Below are positions 1 through 7,616 of a DNA stretch of 12,799 bases, in pieces (position 1 is the stretch's first letter; every line of letters begins with the position of its first letter). A model generated the notes under the pieces. That model was not told the DNA's origin, made no database searches, and saw only the letters and a program-made list of their open reading frames with translations. The stretch lies in the NCBI GenBank assembly GCA_903970315.1, contig CAJCIJ010000073.1:1-12799 (forward strand), given 5' to 3'. The position numbers were made by a program, and so were the translations under genes. This DNA comes from Actinomycetota bacterium (lineage in GTDB: Bacteria; Actinomycetota; Thermoleophilia; Solirubrobacterales; Solirubrobacteraceae).

Positions 1-567
1 ACGACGACAACGACCACGACTGAACCGCCGCCAACGACTACGGCGACCTCCAGCAGTGTGACGACGACTGGCGCCACCGAAACGCCTCCAACGTCGTCGC
101 AGTCGACCACGACCACGACGACGCGTCAGGTTCCGGAGGAAAGCAAGGCGGAGACAAAGCTGCGTGCGTTGCTCAAGCAGGTGCAGTCATCGAAGGTCAA
201 GCACAAGCTGCGCACTACGCTGACGAAGCTCTTGTCTGGCGCGCTCAAGGCGCTATCGGCCGGAACTGGGAACGCGGCGCGGTTGAACTTTGTGGGTACC
301 GTCGCACCGGGCGGCCTCGGGACTGTGCTCCGGGATCCCTTTGCGCTGGTGCCCGACGGACTAGCGGCGTCAGGTGTGGGCGGTGCTGGGGCCTATGCTG
401 CCGGCAGCGCCGAGCCGTGCGGTGGGTTGGGGAACTTCATCAATGACGTCAAGCGCGCCAGCCGTACCCATCCCCCTCAGATCCCGAAGCCGACTGCCAA
501 CGCATGGATTCAGAAAGCCAATGCCATCGAGACCGCGGCTGGGTGTAAGGCGTCCAAGAATGCGTAG
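1..567 (+). CDS. C-terminal part of a Thr/Pro-rich protein of unknown function (5' end off the window)
   Basis: The frame is open from base 1, so the GTG at 58 is probably not the start: the codons before it encode the same Thr/Ser/Pro-rich sequence as those after it. The visible 188 residues begin with about 45 residues rich in Thr, Ser and Pro, typical of a flexible extracellular linker. A basic, helix-prone segment follows (about residues 48-85, many Lys/Leu/Arg). The end is a Gly/Ala-rich region with two cysteines (in AEPCGG and AAGCKA) that could form a disulphide outside the cell. I recognise no family. The linker suggests an exported or cell-surface protein whose main domain lies upstream. 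It ends 114 nt before the proposed start of the solute-binding lipoprotein on the same strand, so the two may be co-transcribed. That the reading frame is real is fairly sure; the function is unknown. Confidence 0.6.
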   Translation, partial: TTTTTTTEPPPTTTATSSSVTTTGATETPPTSSQSTTTTTTRQVPEESKAETKLRALLKQVQSSKVKHKLRTTLTKLLSGALKALSAGTGNAARLNFVGTVAPGGLGTVLRDPFALVPDGLAASGVGGAGAYAAGSAEPCGGLGNFINDVKRASRTHPPQIPKPTANAWIQKANAIETAAGCKASKNA

Positions 568-681
568 CGGCGCCGCTTGCAGCATCCTCGTGCAGCGCTC
601 GTGAGACGGTCGCGATCGGGGTTGTGTAACGGCGCGCCTGCCGGGGGTGCGGGCTCGCGGTGCCGTCGCTGTGCGTCGTCG

Positions 682-1899
682 TTGAGGCGGCCGGCCCGGG
701 CGATGACCGTGTTGTGCGCCGCAGTGCTGTTCGGCTCGCTGCTTGGCGCCTGTGGGGGTAGCCACGCGTCTAGTGCGGTGCCGAGAGGCACCGCGGCTGA
801 CTGGCCGACGGTGGCGCGCTCACTTCAACAAGGCACGCTGGTGGTGGTCCTAGACCAACCGGCAGCCGGCGCGTTCTCCGAGCAGAACGCCTCGATCGCC
901 AAAGGTGCCGCTGTGGCTGTGGCGCAGCTCAATGCCGCGGAAGGACTCGGCCACGGAATCCACGTCAAGCTGGAGAGCCAGGAATTGGATGACCTCTCCG
1001 AAGGCGCGCTGGAGCAGCGTTTGAGCAGCGACGCGGCTGCGGCGTTGGTGCTCCCGTGTGACACCGAATCGCAGGCCACTCTTGCTGCGCGGGCCGCGCA
1101 CTTTGGGATGTTGATGCTGGCGCCATGTGATCCGGACCCCGCTGCAGAGGCGGGGTACCCGACCTACTGGCCTGTGGGAACGCCCGGACCCGAGGAAGCC
1201 GCGGGCCTGACACGGTTCATGCACACGCTCGGGTACACCATCGCCTACGTCATCAAGTCGCCCGGCAATCGCCTGGGCGAAGCGCTCACAAGGGACTTCA
1301 GTGCTGCAGCCAGGAGCAATGGCGTGACTGTCGACGGTAGTGCTGGGGTGACCCTTACGTCAGACGGCATAGCCACCCTCGCCAAGACGATCAAGGCGCT
1401 AAGGCCCACGCCAGGAGCGGTGTTCACGGCGCTTGAACCACCGGCAGTCAACGAGCTGGCGTCGGGCTTGCAGGCGCAGGGCGTGGAAGCGACGGTGATC
1501 GGCACGTCGGTGATGGACACGCCCCTGACGCTCAAGACAGACCCACAGGCACTGGAAAACGCGCTGGTGCCCACCTACGGGTTTGTACGCGAAGAAGCGG
1601 CGGGGCAGCACTTCACGCAAGAGTACGAGCAGCACTTTGGCGCCGCCCCGGTGGGCAGCTTCCCGGGCCTGGGATTCGAAACAGTCCGGGTGCTTGCGAC
1701 GGCCGCGCAGAAGGCGCACTCGGCGACGCCAAGTGCTATCCAACGCGCGCTTCTGGGAGGCCTGACGGTCCCAGGTGTGGCGCTGGCCGAACGGACCTAC
1801 GGTCGCAACGGCGCCGGCGAGCATGTACCGGTCGGCCCGGTGAGCATCGAGAAGGTCTATGAAGGCCGGTTTGAACCGATGATCGCAGTCTCACCGTGA
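682..1899 (+). CDS. Type I periplasmic (LivK-like) solute-binding lipoprotein
   Basis: Exported lipoprotein that probably binds a small solute such as an amino acid outside the membrane. With the TTG start at 682 it has 405 residues: a basic start (MRRPARAM), a hydrophobic stretch and a lipobox LLGAC with the lipid-carrying Cys at 24. The ATG at 703 leaves the signal without positive charge. Upstream in-frame starts (GTG 601, TTG 577) add a long Cys/Arg-rich leader; none of these has a clear ribosome site, so the start is uncertain. The rest fits the Peripla_BP_6 fold: a beta strand GTLVVVLD, a helix with AKGAAVAVAQLNA, the VLPCDTES loop, the repeated APCDPD loop, and a second lobe through GTSVMDTP and a C-terminal helix. 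Cys126 and Cys149 sit in the two ligand-cleft loops and might pair. No permease or ATPase genes lie nearby, so it may serve a remote transporter or act as a sensor subunit. Confidence 0.82.
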   Translation: MRRPARAMTVLCAAVLFGSLLGACGGSHASSAVPRGTAADWPTVARSLQQGTLVVVLDQPAAGAFSEQNASIAKGAAVAVAQLNAAEGLGHGIHVKLESQELDDLSEGALEQRLSSDAAAALVLPCDTESQATLAARAAHFGMLMLAPCDPDPAAEAGYPTYWPVGTPGPEEAAGLTRFMHTLGYTIAYVIKSPGNRLGEALTRDFSAAARSNGVTVDGSAGVTLTSDGIATLAKTIKALRPTPGAVFTALEPPAVNELASGLQAQGVEATVIGTSVMDTPLTLKTDPQALENALVPTYGFVREEAAGQHFTQEYEQHFGAAPVGSFPGLGFETVRVLATAAQKAHSATPSAIQRALLGGLTVPGVALAERTYGRNGAGEHVPVGPVSIEKVYEGRFEPMIAVSP

Positions 1900-1912
1900 G
1901 CGGCTGCGCCGC
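1900..1912. terminator. Short GC hairpin between convergent genes
   Basis: GCGGC and GCCGC are perfect complements around a 3-nt loop, placed directly after the solute-binding protein stop and 3 nt before the stop of the oppositely oriented cupredoxin-like gene. There is no T-run, so it could at best aid termination in either direction. Weak call based on position and symmetry only. Confidence 0.25.
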
Positions 1913-1915
1913 ATC

Positions 1916-2326
1916 TCAGTAGACCGTGATCGCGTGCGTGCTGGCGCGTCGGCTTAGATCGTTCATATAGCGGTACGTGCCGCTGACCAGCTGTACTCCC
2001 CACAGGCCCAGACTCGCAGCATCTGGCTTGGACGCCCGGTTGAAGTTGGGCCCGATCAGGTGGAAATCGGCGTGGGTCGAGTTGACCCGGACCACGATTG
2101 TGTAGGAGCCGCTTGGAAGCTTCGTGACCGCCCGGCCGCGCTGCGTCTTGAGGGTGACCTGACCGTCGGGTCCGACCGTTGCAAGGAGCTGGGTCGGGGC
2201 TGGTCCACTCGGCGCCACGCTGGGACTGTTGGGCCCACTAGCAGTGACCGCGACCGCGATGATCGCCGCGATGCTCCCAACAAACGCGACGGCGGTGACC
2301 ACGGCCACGGGGCGAGGCCGCTTCAC
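1916..2326 (-). CDS. Small membrane-anchored protein with a degenerate cupredoxin-like domain
   Basis: 136 residues from the GTG at 2326; a TTG two codons earlier (2332) is an alternative. It has a basic start (MKRPRP), one membrane helix at about 7-29 and a Pro/Ser-rich linker, so the C-terminal domain should face outside. That domain resembles the small cupredoxins that normally read HNFHLxGPG and then GTYxFxCDPHxxxM. Here the first part is kept (THADFHLIGP, H85 in the ligand place) and GTYRY is kept, but the expected Cys is Asn122, the second His is Ser125 and the Met is Ser129. Copper binding is therefore unlikely; the fold may serve as a binding or structural module. It starts 9 nt after the ftsH stop on the same strand, so it is almost surely co-expressed with ftsH. 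The cupredoxin assignment is by motif recall, not by alignment. Confidence 0.7.
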   Translation of the reverse strand: MKRPRPVAVVTAVAFVGSIAAIIAVAVTASGPNSPSVAPSGPAPTQLLATVGPDGQVTLKTQRGRAVTKLPSGSYTIVVRVNSTHADFHLIGPNFNRASKPDAASLGLWGVQLVSGTYRYMNDLSRRASTHAITVY

Positions 2327-2335
2327 GACCAAGCG

Positions 2336-4369
2336 TCAGGCGTCGTAGTCGCCGAACGCGCGCTCGACCTCGCCCACGCCGGCGGGCTGCTCGCGCAGGA
2401 TGACCGGAGGGGCATGGCCGTTCATACCTTTGACCAGCGGCTGAGGCCACGGATGCACCGCCTCAAGGAAGACGTCCAGCTCAGGACCCGAGAGGGTCTC
2501 GGCCTCCACGAGCGCGTTGGCCAGCTCTTCAAGCACTTGGCGGTTCAGGGCCACGATCTCCTGTGCGGTGTCCTCGGACTCCCGCACCAGCCGTCGCGTC
2601 TCGCTGTCTACGAGCTCCTGGGTCGCGGCCGAGACGTTGGACATGTTCGCCAGGTCGCGGCCCACAAAGACCTCGCCCGGCTTTTCGCCGACGGTGACAG
2701 GGCCGATGGCCTCGCTCATGCCGTATATGGAGACCATCGAGTGCGCCGTCTTGGTGGCATGGTCAAGGTCGGCCTCACCGCCGGTGGAGAGCATGCCAAA
2801 GACGTAGTCCTCGGCTGCCACACCGGCCATCGAGGTGATCAGATTCTTGGTCAGATCAAGGTGGGTCAGCATCAGCTTTTCTTCGCTGGCGTAAACCGTC
2901 GCACCACCGCGCCCGCGCCCCCGGGCAATGATCGAAAGCTTCTGCAGTGCAGCGGTGTTCCCGATCGAGCGGGCGACGATCGCATGGCCGGACTCGTGCA
3001 CGGCAATCCGCCACAGCTCGTCGCGTGAGAGCACGTGGCTGCGGCGTTCCGGACCCGAGATGACCCGGTCGATCGCCTCCTCGAGCTCCTCCTGTTCGAC
3101 GAGGGTCTTGCCGGCACGCACCGTCATGAGCGCCGCCTCGTTGATGAGGTTTGCAAGGTCAGCGCCGGTGAATCCGGGCGTCTGATGTGCCACGCGCATC
3201 ATGTCTGCTTGCGGTGAAACGGGTGTCTTTGAGGCGTGCAAGGCGAGGATTTCGGCGCGGCCATGCAAGTCGGGCACATCGACCACTACCTGGCGGTCAA
3301 AGCGGCCGGGTCGCAGTAGGGCGCTGTCGAGGATGTCGGGCCGGTTGGTAGCCGCCATGACCACAACACCCGACTCGGCGCCGAATCCGTCCATCTCGAC
3401 GAGCATTTGGTTGAGCGTCTGCTCGCGCTCATCGTGGCCCTGGCCCATGCCTGCGCCGCGCTGGCGCCCCACCGCATCGAGCTCGTCCACGAAGATGATC
3501 GCGGGGGCCTCTTCGCGTGCCTGGCGGAACAGGTCACGCACGCGCGCTGCGCCCACGCCCACGAGCGACTCGACGAACTCCGACCCCGAGATTGAGAAGA
3601 AGTTGGCTTGCGCCTCGCCGGCGACAGCCCGCGCAAGCAGCGTCTTGCCGGTGCCCGGGGGGCCGACCAAAAGCACGCCCTTTGGCGCCCTGGCGCCGAG
3701 CTTGGCATAGCGGCCGGGATTCTCCAGGTAGTCGCAGATCTCGCGTAGCTCGATCAGCGCCTCCGGGGCTCCGGCGACGTCTGAGAACGTGAAGAGGCCT
3801 TCCCCGGGCTTCTGACCGCGGCCGGTCCATTTGGAGAAGGCTGCGAATGCGCCGCCCTGATCGCGGGCGAGCGCCGTGAAGAAGGCGAACAGGGTGACGA
3901 GGATCAGGATCGGCAGCAGGAACTGGACGATCGTGTGCAGGCTCGCGTCGATGGACTGCGGATCGACCGTCGTGGGCACGTGTTTGCGTTCCAGCAGAGC
4001 GACCAAGTCCCCGGTGTAGGATTCCGCGTGCGGGTACGTCGCCCAGAGTTGGTGGCCGGTGTCGGTGCGAAGTACCAGGCGGGCGTCCTGATCGAGCAGG
4101 GTCGCCTGAGTGACCTCGCCGGCGCTGATCAACGCGGTAGCGCCGGTGAGCGTGGTCTCCTTGCCGGCCGAATGCGGAGCGATGAGCGAGAGACCGACGA
4201 AGAACAGGATCAACAGCGTGGCGGCCATCGTGGCCAGTCCCGCGAGCAGCGGATTGGCCTGAGCAAACTCTGCGATGGCCCGCGAGCTGGTGCGCAGCCA
4301 GCGAAGCGGCGGCCGGTCGACCACCGATTTCGACGTCGTGAATCGATCTTTGGGGCGCTGAGGACTCAT
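2336..4369 (-). CDS. ftsH: ATP-dependent zinc metalloprotease FtsH
   Basis: Membrane-bound AAA+ protease that extracts and degrades misfolded membrane proteins and selected soluble ones, working as a hexamer. The 677-residue product has membrane helices at about 41-64 and 146-168 flanking an external domain of about 80 residues. Then come Walker A GPPGTGKT (236-243), Walker B IIFVDE (D295/E296), and the second region of homology with [20 protein letters not shown] (341-360, arginine fingers R353/R356). The zinc motif is HESGH (458-462) with a third ligand D534 in GEADLDHAT. Length and order match bacterial FtsH. The frame stays open upstream to 4528, but the family-like N-terminus starts at the ATG at 4369; the extra 53 residues look like leader shadow. 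The pore loop reads VESLVGVG, with Leu269 where Phe is usual. The gene is followed by the small cupredoxin-like membrane protein and is divergent from the collagen-like gene. Confidence 0.96.
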   Translation of the reverse strand: MSPQRPKDRFTTSKSVVDRPPLRWLRTSSRAIAEFAQANPLLAGLATMAATLLILFFVGLSLIAPHSAGKETTLTGATALISAGEVTQATLLDQDARLVLRTDTGHQLWATYPHAESYTGDLVALLERKHVPTTVDPQSIDASLHTIVQFLLPILILVTLFAFFTALARDQGGAFAAFSKWTGRGQKPGEGLFTFSDVAGAPEALIELREICDYLENPGRYAKLGARAPKGVLLVGPPGTGKTLLARAVAGEAQANFFSISGSEFVESLVGVGAARVRDLFRQAREEAPAIIFVDELDAVGRQRGAGMGQGHDEREQTLNQMLVEMDGFGAESGVVVMAATNRPDILDSALLRPGRFDRQVVVDVPDLHGRAEILALHASKTPVSPQADMMRVAHQTPGFTGADLANLINEAALMTVRAGKTLVEQEELEEAIDRVISGPERRSHVLSRDELWRIAVHESGHAIVARSIGNTAALQKLSIIARGRGRGGATVYASEEKLMLTHLDLTKNLITSMAGVAAEDYVFGMLSTGGEADLDHATKTAHSMVSIYGMSEAIGPVTVGEKPGEVFVGRDLANMSNVSAATQELVDSETRRLVRESEDTAQEIVALNRQVLEELANALVEAETLSGPELDVFLEAVHPWPQPLVKGMNGHAPPVILREQPAGVGEVERAFGDYDA

Positions 4370-4459
4370 GCGGGTACGCTGCGCACCGACCCGTAACCGC
4401 GCTCGTTGCGCCGGTAGTCGTGCGGGGCTGAAAAGTCTGCCCGATCGAGCTCCCGAAGA

Positions 4460-4488
4460 AGTTAACCACTTGTAAACGGGCGCTGCAA
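4460..4488 (-). promoter_or_regulatory. Candidate ftsH promoter
   Basis: On the minus strand TTGCAG (4488-4483) is followed, after a 17-nt spacer, by TTAACT (4465-4460). The -35 is a fair match and the -10 only a half match to the primary sigma consensus. It would give a leader of roughly 80 nt before the ATG at 4369. One GTAAACG copy lies in the spacer. Weak, by eye only. Confidence 0.22.
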
Positions 4489-4669
4489 CGCGCCCGAAAT
4501 GGGGCACGCAACAGAGCCCAGGCGCCACGGCGGTTGACCGCGTGGTACTTCGACGACCCGGCCCCCTGAGGGCGTCTGGGGGCGTTGGCGATCACGCCGC
4601 CGGACAGCATCGCCGCATGCCGGACACGAAAAGTTCGATGGCGGCGCGCGCAGATATGACCGAGCCGTA

Positions 4670-4699
4670 AACGTTCGTTAATAGGCGGTAAACGCGTTT
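4670..4699. promoter_or_regulatory. Paired palindromes, possible operator
   Basis: AACG-TT-CGTT (4670-4679) and the perfect 10-bp palindrome AAACGCGTTT (4690-4699) have centres 20 bp apart. Each overlaps a GTAAACG copy, and the second overlaps the candidate -35 of the collagen-like gene. This arrangement would suit a dimeric repressor or activator; which protein binds is unknown. Confidence 0.35.
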
Positions 4700-4727
4700 G
4701 GCGCGAGCGCGGAGGGCGTGATAGATG
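4698..4727 (+). promoter_or_regulatory. Candidate promoter of the collagen-like gene
   Basis: TTGGCG (4698-4703), an 18-nt spacer and TAGATG (4722-4727) give a partial match to the primary sigma consensus. Transcription would begin near 4734, leaving a leader of about 105 nt before the ATG at 4839. The -35 overlaps the AAACGCGTTT palindrome. Weak, by eye only. Confidence 0.25.
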
Positions 4728-4829
4728 TTCACCACATAGGTGAGGTAGCGGCGTTGCGCCAATGGCGTCGTTGCGACCTCGGCGGTCACCGATCGTCAAG
4801 TCAACGATGGTCAATTGCCCAACGTCACT

Positions 4830-4834
4830 GGAGG
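4830..4834 (+). promoter_or_regulatory. Ribosome binding site deciding the start at 4839
   Basis: GGAGG lies 4 nt before the ATG at 4839. It favours that ATG over the in-frame TTG at 4815, which has no such site, and it places the start right at the Sec signal peptide. Confidence 0.7.
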
Positions 4835-4838
4835 TCTC

Positions 4839-7556
4839 ATGAGTCAAGAATGGCTTACACGTCTACGAATAGGATTGTCTGCGCTCGCCTTGACAGCAAC
4901 GGGGTTCGCGCTCCAAGCTGCCGACGCGTCTGCGAACACCTACTCCGTGTCTACCACGGCAGGTCTGGAAAAAGCGGTTGAAGAAGCCAACAGCAACGGG
5001 GTGGCTAACACCATCAACCTTGCGGCCGGCACCTACCAACCTGCGGCGACGCTGGTCTTCACCAACACCGGCGGCACGCAGACCCTGGCCGGCCCCGCCG
5101 GCACCCCGGGCGTCAACTCGGCTGAGGCCGAGATCGAAGGCTCCTCTGTCGCGCCGGCGGGCGGCTACTACTACGAACTCTTGGAGATCCCCGCACACGT
5201 CTCGGTGGCGATCAGCCATCTGGTCATCACCGGCGGCGGTCAAGGCACCAACTCCGAGATCGAAGACTTCGGCAGCCTCACCCTCACCGATTCCACCCTC
5301 TCGGGTGCCACCACCGCCAACGTTAGCGTCCAGTCGGGGGCAAGCCTGACCGCGACCAACTCGACGATTGCCAACAGCGTCAACGGGCCTGGGGTCGCCG
5401 TCGCAGGCTCAGGCGCAGCTACGTTCGTCAACGACACGATCTATGAAAACCATTCGGCGGGCATCTCAAACGCCAGTGGCAGCACCGTGAGCCTGACCAA
5501 CTCGATTGTCGCCAGCAACGCGACCGGCTTGTCGGGCCCCAACCACCTCAAGAACTGCTCCAGAGCAGTCACCTCCAACGACGACAGCCTGGACTCCGAC
5601 TCGGGCAACAGCTGCGGAGTGGGCGCATCCCTGAGGGACCTGACGCCCGTGCTCCAGCCGCTGGCAAGCTACGGCGGCTCGACGACCACCTACGCCGAGG
5701 AGTCCACCAGCCCGACGATCGCCGTCGGCGACCCGGCAGCCTGCCCGGCCACCGATCAGCGCGGCGCTACCCGCGTCGCTGCCAGCTGCGACATCGGCTC
5801 CTTCCAATACACGTCCGGCGGACTGGCCCTGACCGTTCCCGGGACCCTCACCGATCACGTCTCGGCAGCGACAACGCATGCCACGATCGCCTACTCCTAC
5901 TCGACGACCGACAGCAACGGCGTCGTGACGTCGTCCTCGTGCACCCCGGCATCGGGCTACTCGTTCCCGGTGGGAACCACGACGGTCAACTGCACGGCCT
6001 CCGACAACGACGGCAATACCGCAACAGCGTCGTTCTCGGTCATCGTGACCACCGAAGGAACGACCGGCCTGTTGACTGAAACCAACGCAAACGGCCAGAT
6101 CGTCTGGGAGTCAACTGCTTCAGGCAGCGGAGCCACCGGCCCGACAGGGCCCGCCGGTCCCACCGGAGCAGCGGGCGTCACAGGAGCTACCGGAGCAGCC
6201 GGCGTCACCGGCGCAACCGGAGCCACGGGAGCGGCCGGCGCCCCAGGCGCAGCCGGCACCACGGGCGCCGCCGGCGTCACAGGCGCAACAGGCGCAGCCG
6301 GACCCACCGGCCCAACAGGCGCCACCGGCGCTGCCGGGACTAACGGGACCAACGGCGCAACGGGCCCGACCGGAGCCTCTGGAAGCAACGGCGCAACAGG
6401 TGCGACCGGGGCCACCGGACCATCCGGGGAAGCCGGCACCAACGGCGCCACGGGCGCAACCGGCGCTAACGGCACCAACGGGACCAACGGCGCAACCGGC
6501 CCGACGGGAGCCTCTGGAAGCACCGGCGCGACTGGGCCGACTGGTGCCGCTGGCGTAACCGGGACTACTGGAGCCGCTGGAGCCACCGGCCTCACAGGGG
6601 CGTCCGGACCCACCGGCTTCGGCGCAACAGGTCCCACCGGGCCCACCGGGCCTGGGGCAGGTAGCACCGGCGCCACAGGCCCCACGGGAGCCAACGGCAC
6701 CAACGGCGCCACGGGCGCCGCCGGCCCCACGGGAGCCAACGGCACCAACGGCACAACCGGCGCCACAGGGCTCACCGGCGTGACCGGTGCCACAGGCGCC
6801 GCTGGCGCAACCGGTGCAACCGGTGCAACCGGCGCCGCTGGTACCAACGGCGAAGTTGGCCCCACCGGAGCCACAGGCGCAACCGGCCCAACGGGCGCAA
6901 CCGGCCCAACGGGCGCAACCGGCAGCAACGGCGCAACCGGCAGCAACGGCGCAACCGGCAGCAACGGCGCAACGGGCCCGACCGGGGCCAATGGGACCAG
7001 CGGCGCAACCGGATCCACTGGTGCCACGGGAGCCACGGGTGCGAATGGCGCAACGGGCACAACCGGCGCTACAGGCCCCTCCGGAGTTGCCGGGACGAGC
7101 GGAGCTGCTGGTGCCACCGGGCCGACCGGCGACGCGGGCGCGGCCGGCGTGACTGGAGCGACCGGCGCCACGGGCGCCACTGGGCCGACCGGCGCTACCG
7201 GACCGGCCGGATCGTCGGCGTCCGTGCACGCCTACACCGTGACCAAGCCTCGCGGAGGACACCCTGCTTTGCTCGCTCTCGCCAGGGCGCGGGCGGGCCA
7301 GGATTACTTGGCGGTCGCCACCGCCGACGCGACCACCGTCTCGCGCTCCGGAAAGGTCGAATGCAAGCTCGACTTCGGTTCCACCGTGGTTCAGACCATA
7401 GTGCTCAAGCCGCGAGTCCGGGGGACGTTCCCGATCACGCTGCAGGGCGCCGGCCCACTTACCAGCGGCATCATCGCCCTCAGGTGCATCGGCTCACCCG
7501 GATCGTCGACATCAAACACGAGCCTCACGGCTTACGTTCTGTCGGCGCTGAACTGA
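4839..7556 (+). CDS. Secreted beta-helix / HYR / collagen-like repeat protein
   Basis: 905 residues. A Sec signal peptide is likely cut after ADASA (residue 32). Residues 33-325 form a right-handed parallel beta-helix of the polymorphic outer-membrane/choice-of-anchor Q type: many short T/N/S-rich turns such as [11 protein letters not shown] and TNSTIANS, ending in the hallmark DQRGATR (306-312) and CDIGSF (317-322). Residues 329-404 match an HYR domain ([33 protein letters not shown]). Residues 431-790 are collagen-like G-X-Y repeats dominated by GAT, GPT, GAA and GTN, broken only at 593-594 (GF) and 604-607 (GPGA). Residues 791-905 form a beta-rich C-terminal domain with two cysteines, in VECKLDF and ALRCIGS, which may act as a trimerising head. 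No LPXTG motif or C-terminal membrane helix is present, so it is probably released or held non-covalently in the envelope. A surface fibre or adhesion role is inferred from architecture. Confidence 0.88.
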   Translation: MSQEWLTRLRIGLSALALTATGFALQAADASANTYSVSTTAGLEKAVEEANSNGVANTINLAAGTYQPAATLVFTNTGGTQTLAGPAGTPGVNSAEAEIEGSSVAPAGGYYYELLEIPAHVSVAISHLVITGGGQGTNSEIEDFGSLTLTDSTLSGATTANVSVQSGASLTATNSTIANSVNGPGVAVAGSGAATFVNDTIYENHSAGISNASGSTVSLTNSIVASNATGLSGPNHLKNCSRAVTSNDDSLDSDSGNSCGVGASLRDLTPVLQPLASYGGSTTTYAEESTSPTIAVGDPAACPATDQRGATRVAASCDIGSFQYTSGGLALTVPGTLTDHVSAATTHATIAYSYSTTDSNGVVTSSSCTPASGYSFPVGTTTVNCTASDNDGNTATASFSVIVTTEGTTGLLTETNANGQIVWESTASGSGATGPTGPAGPTGAAGVTGATGAAGVTGATGATGAAGAPGAAGTTGAAGVTGATGAAGPTGPTGATGAAGTNGTNGATGPTGASGSNGATGATGATGPSGEAGTNGATGATGANGTNGTNGATGPTGASGSTGATGPTGAAGVTGTTGAAGATGLTGASGPTGFGATGPTGPTGPGAGSTGATGPTGANGTNGATGAAGPTGANGTNGTTGATGLTGVTGATGAAGATGATGATGAAGTNGEVGPTGATGATGPTGATGPTGATGSNGATGSNGATGSNGATGPTGANGTSGATGSTGATGATGANGATGTTGATGPSGVAGTSGAAGATGPTGDAGAAGVTGATGATGATGPTGATGPAGSSASVHAYTVTKPRGGHPALLALARARAGQDYLAVATADATTVSRSGKVECKLDFGSTVVQTIVLKPRVRGTFPITLQGAGPLTSGIIALRCIGSPGSSTSNTSLTAYVLSALN
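6129..7208 (+). repeat. Collagen-like G-X-Y coding repeat (about 118 triplets)
   Basis: The 1080-nt tract encodes 54 uninterrupted triplets, a GF break, 3 triplets, a GPGA break and 61 triplets. Thr is the commonest third residue and Ala or Pro the commonest second. There is no Lys, Arg or His, and only three acidic residues (in GEA, GEV and GDA). Bacterial collagen-like stretches form triple helices without hydroxyproline; Thr in the third place is often a glycosylation site. Longer exact copies sit inside it, such as the 30-nt segments beginning at 6678 and 6723, 45 bp apart, pointing to growth by recombination or slippage. Confidence 0.93.
6876..6965 (+). repeat. 18-bp in-frame tandem repeat array
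   Basis: Five 18-bp units in a row: two encode GATGPT (6876, 6894) and three identical units encode GATGSN (6912, 6930, 6948), followed by a partial sixth. Because the unit is a multiple of three, gain or loss of copies would lengthen or shorten the fibre without breaking the frame. This is a likely site of strain-to-strain length variation. Confidence 0.85.
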
Positions 7557-7579
7557 CCCCCGGCGCTGACGCTCGTCCC

Positions 7580-7616
7580 CCGTCCCGCCGTGGCCCAATC
7601 GGTCAAGGCGGGACGG
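7580..7616. terminator. 10-bp GC stem-loop downstream of the collagen-like gene
   Basis: CCGTCCCGCC (7580-7589) and GGCGGGACGG (7607-7616) are exact complements around a 17-nt loop. It begins 24 nt after the collagen-like stop and lies between convergent genes, so it may end transcripts from both sides. There is no T-run, as is common for hairpins in GC-rich actinobacteria, so its efficiency cannot be judged. Confidence 0.5.

Larger units (their letters stand above)
4370..4838. promoter_or_regulatory. Divergent intergenic control region between ftsH and the collagen-like gene
   Basis: This 469-nt stretch holds no convincing gene and is visibly less GC-rich than its surroundings between about 4455 and 4735. 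It contains three copies of GTAAACG (4472-4478, 4667-4673, 4688-4694), the last two exactly 21 bp apart. It also holds two small palindromes whose centres are 20 bp apart: AACG-TT-CGTT (4670-4679) and AAACGCGTTT (4690-4699). Such spacing suits a protein binding one face of the DNA. Candidate promoters for both flanking genes are listed separately. A minus-strand open frame at 4592-4789 starts with GTG without a ribosome site and was not accepted. Confidence 0.5.

Noticed and set aside
58..60. GTG at 58 as the start of the first gene
   Set aside because: The frame stays open to the window edge with the same Thr/Pro-rich composition, so this is an internal Val codon.
2060..3028. 322-residue plus-strand frame opposite ftsH and the cupredoxin-like gene
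   Set aside because: It runs antisense to two genes with clear domains and has no recognisable features or ribosome site.
4370..4528. Upstream 53-residue extension of FtsH
   Set aside because: Unlike FtsH N-termini, Cys/Arg/Pro-rich, and it would cover the candidate promoter; the ATG at 4369 fits the family.
4592..4789. 65-residue minus-strand frame in the ftsH/collagen-like gap
   Set aside because: GTG start without a ribosome site, no recognisable motif, and it overlaps the palindromes and candidate promoter; its Tyr/Ile/Asn content only reflects the lower GC of the gap.
3534..4847. 437-residue minus-strand frame overlapping ftsH
   Set aside because: It is an out-of-phase reading of ftsH and its leader, Arg/His/Pro-rich and without motifs, typical of GC-rich coding shadow.
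5957..7262. Long minus-strand open frames (407 and 380 residues) opposite the collagen-like repeat
   Set aside because: They are low-complexity mirrors (APVAP-type and Gly/Cys/Ala-type) of the G-X-Y repeat, lacking ribosome sites and any domain; the plus frame has a signal peptide and recognisable domains.
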